A DNA stretch of 34,645 bases, from positions 1 to 34,645 of the forward strand of contig JAUIGT010000003.1 in assembly GCA_030432615.1 (NCBI GenBank), in the 5' to 3' direction. Below, one piece after another: positions 25,884 through 34,645 of the stretch. The DNA is from Verrucomicrobiia bacterium (GTDB lineage Bacteria; Verrucomicrobiota; Verrucomicrobiia; Verrucomicrobiales; DEV007). The notes under the pieces are model-generated. The model did no database searches. It was given only the letters and a program-made list of their open reading frames with translations, and was not told where the DNA came from. The position numbers and the translations under genes are program-made. Position 1 is the first letter of the stretch, and each line of letters starts with the position of its first letter.

Positions 25884-25906
25884 GGAACGCGGTCGCCTCC
25901 CCCGCC
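25884..25906 (+). repeat. Intergenic hairpin repeat, degenerate type B
   Basis: This unit matches 19 of 23 bases of the type B copy at 14981-15003, with differences at positions 4, 10, 13 and 17 that weaken the stem. It completes an A plus B pair at this site, as at the other two sites. Confidence 0.55.
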
Positions 25907-25984
25907 CCGGAGCCCCAGTGTCCCGTGCATGACAAACCGGACACTTGCTTCCCCCGGGCGATCCCGCCATTCTCCAGATCGTCC

Positions 25985-27715
25985 ATGAAACTCCCGATTC
26001 CCCGGCTCCTCGCCGGCCTGCTTTCCCTTCCCCTCCTTCCCGTCGCCTCCCTTGCCGCGGAACCGGCCGACTCCCTCTCCCCCTCCCTCGGCCAGCTCGG
26101 CGCCCCCATTTCCTGGACCGATCTTCCCGGTTCCGACGGCCTCGTCCACGCCGTCCAGTTCACCCGCGACGACCGGCTCTTTCTCACGCCGAACGAATCC
26201 TTCTTCCCGAAGCTCGGTCTCACCGCCACGGGCGGTGGCCCCATCCCCGATGTCGCGGAACTCAACGGCGGCAAGACCTTCGCCACCATCGAAAAGTGGG
26301 ACGCCGGCGACGCCGCCGAGTGGGGCCTGTGGCTTACGAAAACCGGCTCCCTCGAAGTCGCTGTCCGCATGAGCGGGGGTTCGGGCCGATTCGCCCTGAG
26401 TCTCGGCGAGCAATCGGAAAGCTTCACCCTTCGCGGGGGAAACGAACCCGAAACCGTCACCACCGCCACTTTCTCCCTCCCCGAACCGGGCCGTCACCTC
26501 GTCCGCCTCACCTGCGATGAAGACGGCAGCGGCGCTGTCTTTCACTGGATCGAAATCACCGGCCCCGCCGCGGCCGACGGTGGCGTGATCCGCAAGCGCT
26601 GGCGACCCGCCGCCGCCCACACCAAGTTCACCAGTTCCCGATCGCCCGACCGGGTCCGGCTCTGGGTCATGGAAATGGACGCCGTCCCCGGCGAACTCGA
26701 TTTCTACTCGCCCGTCACCACGCCCTTCGGCTACTACGGCCCGACCTGGAAAGCCGACGGCACGGTGAACACCAGCTTCAACTTCTCCCTCTGGTCCTTT
26801 GGCCGCAACCAGCCCGAGCCTCCCGTCGAACAACTCTCCCACCTGCTCGCCATCGGGAATCCCGACGCGAAATTCAGCGGCTTCGATCACGAGGGCACCG
26901 GGGTGAAGATCCGCGACTGGGAGCCGCTCGAAGGTCGCCAGGGGCAGCGCCAGGTCCTCGCCCTCCGCGTCGAACCTGGTGAAAAATACGACACCTATTT
27001 CAGCTACTTCTACGCCGCCGACGAGCAGCGCTGGCGCCTGTTTGGCGTCGGCAACAAGTGGAACAACGGCAAGCCACTGCAAAATCTCTGGGTCGGGAGT
27101 TTCGTCGAAGTCCCCGGTCCCCCGCCCGTCCAGCGCACCGGCGCCTGGGAGCGCACCATGCGCTACCGCGGCTGGGTCATGAACGATCGCGGTCAGTGGT
27201 TTCCGCTCGACCGGATGGAGCGTGGCAATGTCGACAAGGAAACCGGTCTCACCCACACCGATCGCGGCGTCACCGAGGACGGCTGGTTCTACCTCCAGAC
27301 CGGCGGCTGGGTTTTCCGCAAGGTGCGCGACGACTCTCCTGTCGAAATGCCTGCTGCCCCCCGTCCCGACGACGTCCCCTACCTCGACGAGCAAGCCATC
27401 GACTTTCTGACCGGCCTTCCGAGCGAAATCGTCGTCACCAAGCTCGAACGCGCCGACACCCGAGCCCGGGTCACGTTCGCGGTGAAAAACGCCGGCGAAG
27501 ACGCCCGGGCCGTCATCCATTGGGGCAACGCCGAAGGCCTGACCCTGTTGGATCGCTGGCCCAACCGGGTCGAGTGCACTGAAACGATTCGCGAAGGCGA
27601 AAACCAGTTCGTCTTCGACGGCGTGCCCGAAAGCGAGCCGCTCTTCGTCCGCGTCCTCCTCACCAACGACGAGGGCCAGTTCTGGACGCCCGAGACGACT
27701 CAGGCGTCTCCCTGA
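25985..27715 (+). CDS. Secreted DUF3472 domain protein
   Basis: The 576-residue protein has a signal peptide (MKLPIPRLLAGLLSLPLLPV). The N-terminal part (about residues 30-210) is beta-rich and resembles the DUF5077 carbohydrate-binding-like region (EKWDAGDAAEWGLWL and HLVRLTCDEDGSGAVFHWIEI). The middle part (about 240-460) matches DUF3472, with NFSLWSFGRN, GTGVKIRDWEP, YFSYFYAADEQRWRLFGVG, LWVGSFVE and RYRGWVMNDRGQWFPLD. The final 100 residues form a further beta domain. The family has no established activity; glycan binding is suggested by the N-terminal region. The start at 25985 is chosen for the signal peptide; the GTG at 25925 adds a non-signal lead. Confidence 0.82.
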   Translation: MKLPIPRLLAGLLSLPLLPVASLAAEPADSLSPSLGQLGAPISWTDLPGSDGLVHAVQFTRDDRLFLTPNESFFPKLGLTATGGGPIPDVAELNGGKTFATIEKWDAGDAAEWGLWLTKTGSLEVAVRMSGGSGRFALSLGEQSESFTLRGGNEPETVTTATFSLPEPGRHLVRLTCDEDGSGAVFHWIEITGPAAADGGVIRKRWRPAAAHTKFTSSRSPDRVRLWVMEMDAVPGELDFYSPVTTPFGYYGPTWKADGTVNTSFNFSLWSFGRNQPEPPVEQLSHLLAIGNPDAKFSGFDHEGTGVKIRDWEPLEGRQGQRQVLALRVEPGEKYDTYFSYFYAADEQRWRLFGVGNKWNNGKPLQNLWVGSFVEVPGPPPVQRTGAWERTMRYRGWVMNDRGQWFPLDRMERGNVDKETGLTHTDRGVTEDGWFYLQTGGWVFRKVRDDSPVEMPAAPRPDDVPYLDEQAIDFLTGLPSEIVVTKLERADTRARVTFAVKNAGEDARAVIHWGNAEGLTLLDRWPNRVECTETIREGENQFVFDGVPESEPLFVRVLLTNDEGQFWTPETTQASP

Positions 27716-27817
27716 TCCCGCCTCTCCGCGTTCCGAATTCTCCGCTCCGCCTTTCCTTTGCGCCTAGGGCGCTTTGGCGTTACTGAGTTTGCCCGCTTTC
27801 CCAAGCCCGCCCAACCC

Positions 27818-29338
<1,521 letters not shown>

Positions 29339-29405
29339 TCGACGATTCAGATTCGGCCATTCCGAGATTCCCTTCGCGGCGCGGTTTTGGTAGAGTCTTG
29401 CCACC

Positions 29406-30458
29406 ATGCCTGCCAATGAATCGCCCGAGTTTCTTCATCCTCGCCCTGGTGGATTCAGCCGCCGTGATGCGCTGAAGGCGACGGCGCTGTCGGCGGCCGC
29501 GGCAACGACGGCGCTTGGAGCTCGGGTGGGGACGGCACAGGATGCGGCCGAGGCGAAACCGAAGGACGAGCGGCGGGCTTCGCCGAAGCGGTATGATCGG
29601 ATGAAGAAGTCGATCAATCTCTGGGCGTTCCCGTATCCGGACAAGATGTCGCTCCGGGAATGCCTGCAGTTGGCGAAGGATGCGGGGTTCGACGGGATCG
29701 AGCTGAACTACGACCTGGAGAGCGATCTTTCTCCGAAGGCGACGACGGCCGATTTTCACGAGATTCGGAAAATGGCGGACGAGATCGGGATCGAAATTTC
29801 CGGCCTCTGTTCGTTCCTCTTCTGGCCGTACCCGCTTTCGAGCAACGATGCGGCGAAACGAAATCGCGGCATCGAGCTGGCGGGACTGATCGCGAAGGCG
29901 GCGCACGACCTGGGAGTGGAGAACGTGCTCGTGGTTCCGGGTGCGGTGCACATTCCCTGGAGGGACGATCACGAGCCGGTGGCGAACGACATCTGCGATC
30001 AGCGGGCGAAGGAAGCGGTCGGGCAATTGCTGCGCGACGCCGAGAAACTCGATGTCTGTCTCAACATGGAGAACATCTTCTTCAACGGCTACCTGATGAC
30101 GCCGATGGAGATGAACGCCTTCGTCGATCATTTCTCGAGCGAGCATTGCCGGGTGCATTTCGATACCGGCAACATCATGGAATACCAGTTCCCGGAGCAC
30201 TGGGCGCGCCTGCTCGGTAACCGGACGAAGAACGTGCACCTCAAGGAATTCTCCAAGAAGAGCACGGATCACTCGCTGGAGTGCTTTCGTCCCTTGCTCG
30301 ACGGCACCACGAACTGGCCGGCGGTGATCGAGGAACTCGACCAGGCCGGCTACGAAGGCTTTCTGACCTTCGAGTATTTCCACCCGTGGCAGCACTACCC
30401 GGAGGCGCTGATCCACCAGACGAGCGATTCGTTGGATCGGATGCTGGGCCGGGTTTGA
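29406..30458 (+). CDS. Tat-exported TIM-barrel protein, hydroxypyruvate-isomerase/sugar-phosphate-isomerase-like
   Basis: The 350-residue protein has an N-terminal twin-arginine segment, FSRRDALKATALSAAAATTA (17-36), typical of exported AP-endonuclease-2-like barrels. The mature part starts near residue 66 with MKKSINLWAF. Four metal ligands expected for the family are visible: Glu222 (NMENIFF), Asp253 (HFDTGN), His278 (NVHLKEF) and Glu323 (FLTFEYFH). It probably isomerises or epimerises a sugar or sugar acid with a divalent metal. Many such proteins are annotated as hydroxypyruvate isomerase, but the true substrate is unknown. It follows trpE by 67 bases with no functional link. Codons end in G more often than in trpE, where C dominates. 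Confidence 0.88.
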   Translation: MPANESPEFLHPRPGGFSRRDALKATALSAAAATTALGARVGTAQDAAEAKPKDERRASPKRYDRMKKSINLWAFPYPDKMSLRECLQLAKDAGFDGIELNYDLESDLSPKATTADFHEIRKMADEIGIEISGLCSFLFWPYPLSSNDAAKRNRGIELAGLIAKAAHDLGVENVLVVPGAVHIPWRDDHEPVANDICDQRAKEAVGQLLRDAEKLDVCLNMENIFFNGYLMTPMEMNAFVDHFSSEHCRVHFDTGNIMEYQFPEHWARLLGNRTKNVHLKEFSKKSTDHSLECFRPLLDGTTNWPAVIEELDQAGYEGFLTFEYFHPWQHYPEALIHQTSDSLDRMLGRV

Positions 30459-30700
30459 ACGTCGAAGCGGCCAGCACTGTCAAAGATCCCTCACCTTCCC
30501 CCGTTGGGTCGCGGACCAGACAGGGTCGAAACGTCATCCCGAGCCATCCACGGTTCCCCGGGCGGTTATCCTGGGGATTTCGTCGGGGTTCCGCTCCAAA
30601 ATCCGCCGGTTTTTCCGGTCGCAAAAGGCCTGTCATGCCCTAGATTTCCGCTTCCCATTCCCCAAATTTTCAAGCCCTCCGAAATAAATTTCCTGCCGTC

Positions 30701-33913
<3,213 letters not shown>

Positions 33914-34002
33914 GCGGCCTCCCGCAATTCATCCCCTCGAATCGCCACCACCGACACGCCCGGGTGACGGTCCCCTGCCAACCTGCCGTGGCGCCGAAAA
34001 AC

Positions 34003-34031
34003 TGGGAATTTTCATGATTCCCGTGTTTTTT
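34003..34031 (+). terminator. Rho-independent terminator after secA
   Basis: GGGAAT (34004-34009) pairs with ATTCCC (34017-34022) around a seven-base loop. A short extended base with one bulge and six T residues (34026-34031) follow. It lies about 90 bases after the secA stop and ahead of the nrdR promoter. Confidence 0.7.
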
Positions 34032-34105
34032 GGCCCAAGGGCAGCCTCTCGGTCCGATTTCCTTCCCCGATCCCGCAAAAACTACATCTTGTGGCGGTTT
34101 TTCTT

Positions 34106-34134
34106 TTGACACCCCAAGATGTTGTCGGTATGTC
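34106..34134 (+). promoter_or_regulatory. Probable sigma-70 promoter of nrdR
   Basis: A perfect TTGACA (34106-34111) is followed after 17 bases by TATGTC (34129-34134), which matches the -10 only in its first three bases. It lies in locally AT-rich sequence. Transcription would start near 34141, about 13 bases before the ATG. The leader contains a small inverted repeat, CGTCT (34136-34140) with AGACG (34144-34148), and no Shine-Dalgarno. Confidence 0.5.
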
Positions 34135-34153
34135 TCGTCTTTGAGACGCAAAA

Positions 34154-34645
34154 ATGCGCTGCCTGAAGTGTAACAGCCTCGAAGACAAGGTCATCGATTC
34201 CCGCATGAGCAAGGATGGCTTGTCCATTCGTCGCCGGAGGGAATGCCTGGAGTGCGGCCATCGCTTCACGACCTACGAGCAACTGGAGCACAGCGAGTTG
34301 CGCGTCATCAAACGAGACGGGACCCGCGAACCGTTCAAGCGTGACAAGCTGCTCGACGGCATGGTCCGCGCCTGTGAAAAGCGGCCCGTTTCCATCCATA
34401 TCCTGGAGTCTTCCGCCGACGAGATCACCAACGATCTCGCCACCGAGGGCCTCAAGGAAGTACCGACCCGCCTCATCGGCCCCAAGGTGATGGCGAAACT
34501 GCAGGAGATCGATCCCGTCGCCTTCGTCCGCTACGCCTCGGTCTACCGCCAGTTCCAGGATGTGGGGGAATTCATCGACGAAATCCAATCCCTCGAACGC
34601 CAGCCCATCGATCCCGCCCTCCAGCCCGAACTTTTCGAACCGAAG
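34154..34645 (+). CDS. nrdR: Transcriptional repressor NrdR of ribonucleotide reductase genes, cut by the right edge
   Basis: The frame runs 164 codons to the window end without a stop. An N-terminal zinc ribbon is formed by Cys3, Cys6, Cys31 and Cys34, with the conserved VIDSR and IRRRRECLECGHRFTTYE signatures. The ATP-cone domain covers about residues 49-139 (VIKRDGTREPFKRDKLLDGM at its start, VAFVRYASVYRQFQD near its end). NrdR senses ATP/dATP and represses nrd genes. The family is usually 150-165 residues, so little should be missing. The tail (ERQPIDPALQPELFEPK) is a variable extension. No ribonucleotide reductase gene is in the window. Confidence 0.95.
   Translation, partial: MRCLKCNSLEDKVIDSRMSKDGLSIRRRRECLECGHRFTTYEQLEHSELRVIKRDGTREPFKRDKLLDGMVRACEKRPVSIHILESSADEITNDLATEGLKEVPTRLIGPKVMAKLQEIDPVAFVRYASVYRQFQDVGEFIDEIQSLERQPIDPALQPELFEPK

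Noticed and set aside
25595-27520. Long antisense frame across the PQQ and DUF3472 genes, and similar ones at 27866-29416, 18823-21036, 22900-24267, 4779-6824 and 344-1924
   Set aside because: Each lies opposite a gene with clear signal peptide and family motifs. They share the same composition artefact.
34110-34127. ACAC...TTGT stretch as a possible NrdR box in the nrdR promoter
   Set aside because: Spacing and central bases do not fit the 16-base NrdR consensus, and only the outer bases match.

Overview
The window looks like a chromosomal segment of a GC-rich member of the Verrucomicrobiota (a relative within the wider Planctomycetes-Verrucomicrobia group is the main alternative). The reasons are a DUF1592/DUF1552 gene pair with c-type heme motifs, many secreted esterase-like proteins carrying EF-hands, a DUF3472 protein, a long SecA with an enlarged N-terminal region, and start sites that mostly lack Shine-Dalgarno sequences. 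No phage, insertion sequence, integrase, CRISPR array, rRNA or tRNA gene was seen, so this reads as ordinary chromosome rather than a mobile island.

Layout. Positions 1-361 hold a possible gene tail cut by the left edge. 362-4188 (minus) is a two-gene operon: DUF1592-type cytochrome-like protein, then DUF1552 protein. 4611-11536 is a cluster of three exported EF-hand plus hydrolase proteins: a 1428-residue five-module protein, an SGNH-like protein and a carboxylesterase. 11702-14965 is a bifunctional proline-to-glutamate enzyme (PutA type). 15068-16903 (minus) is a PhoD-like phosphatase. 17148-17689 holds two very small membrane proteins separated by a strong terminator. 17921-22745 has a lipid kinase, a large alpha/beta hydrolase, a four-helix membrane protein and a zinc alcohol dehydrogenase. 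22930-27715 encodes three secreted proteins: a GHL10 glycosidase, a PQQ-type beta-propeller and a DUF3472 protein. 27818-30458 has trpE and a Tat-exported TIM-barrel isomerase-like protein. 30701 to the right edge has secA and nrdR, the latter cut by the edge.

Function. About ten of the genes carry export signals (Sec or Tat), so most of the window serves the cell envelope or the outside: esters, phosphate esters, glycans and possibly electron transfer. Housekeeping genes (putA, trpE, secA, nrdR) are scattered among them and show no shared pathway. Apart from the DUF1592/DUF1552 pair, genes seem to be transcribed singly.

The most interesting signals are the five-module protein, whose second hydrolase domain has lost the whole catalytic triad, and a family of short hairpin repeats. 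The repeats sit in pairs at three intergenic sites and their stems change in a compensatory way. A second repeat, built on a 12-base palindrome, lies upstream of two secreted-protein genes. There is also a candidate sigma-54 promoter in front of the DUF1328 gene.
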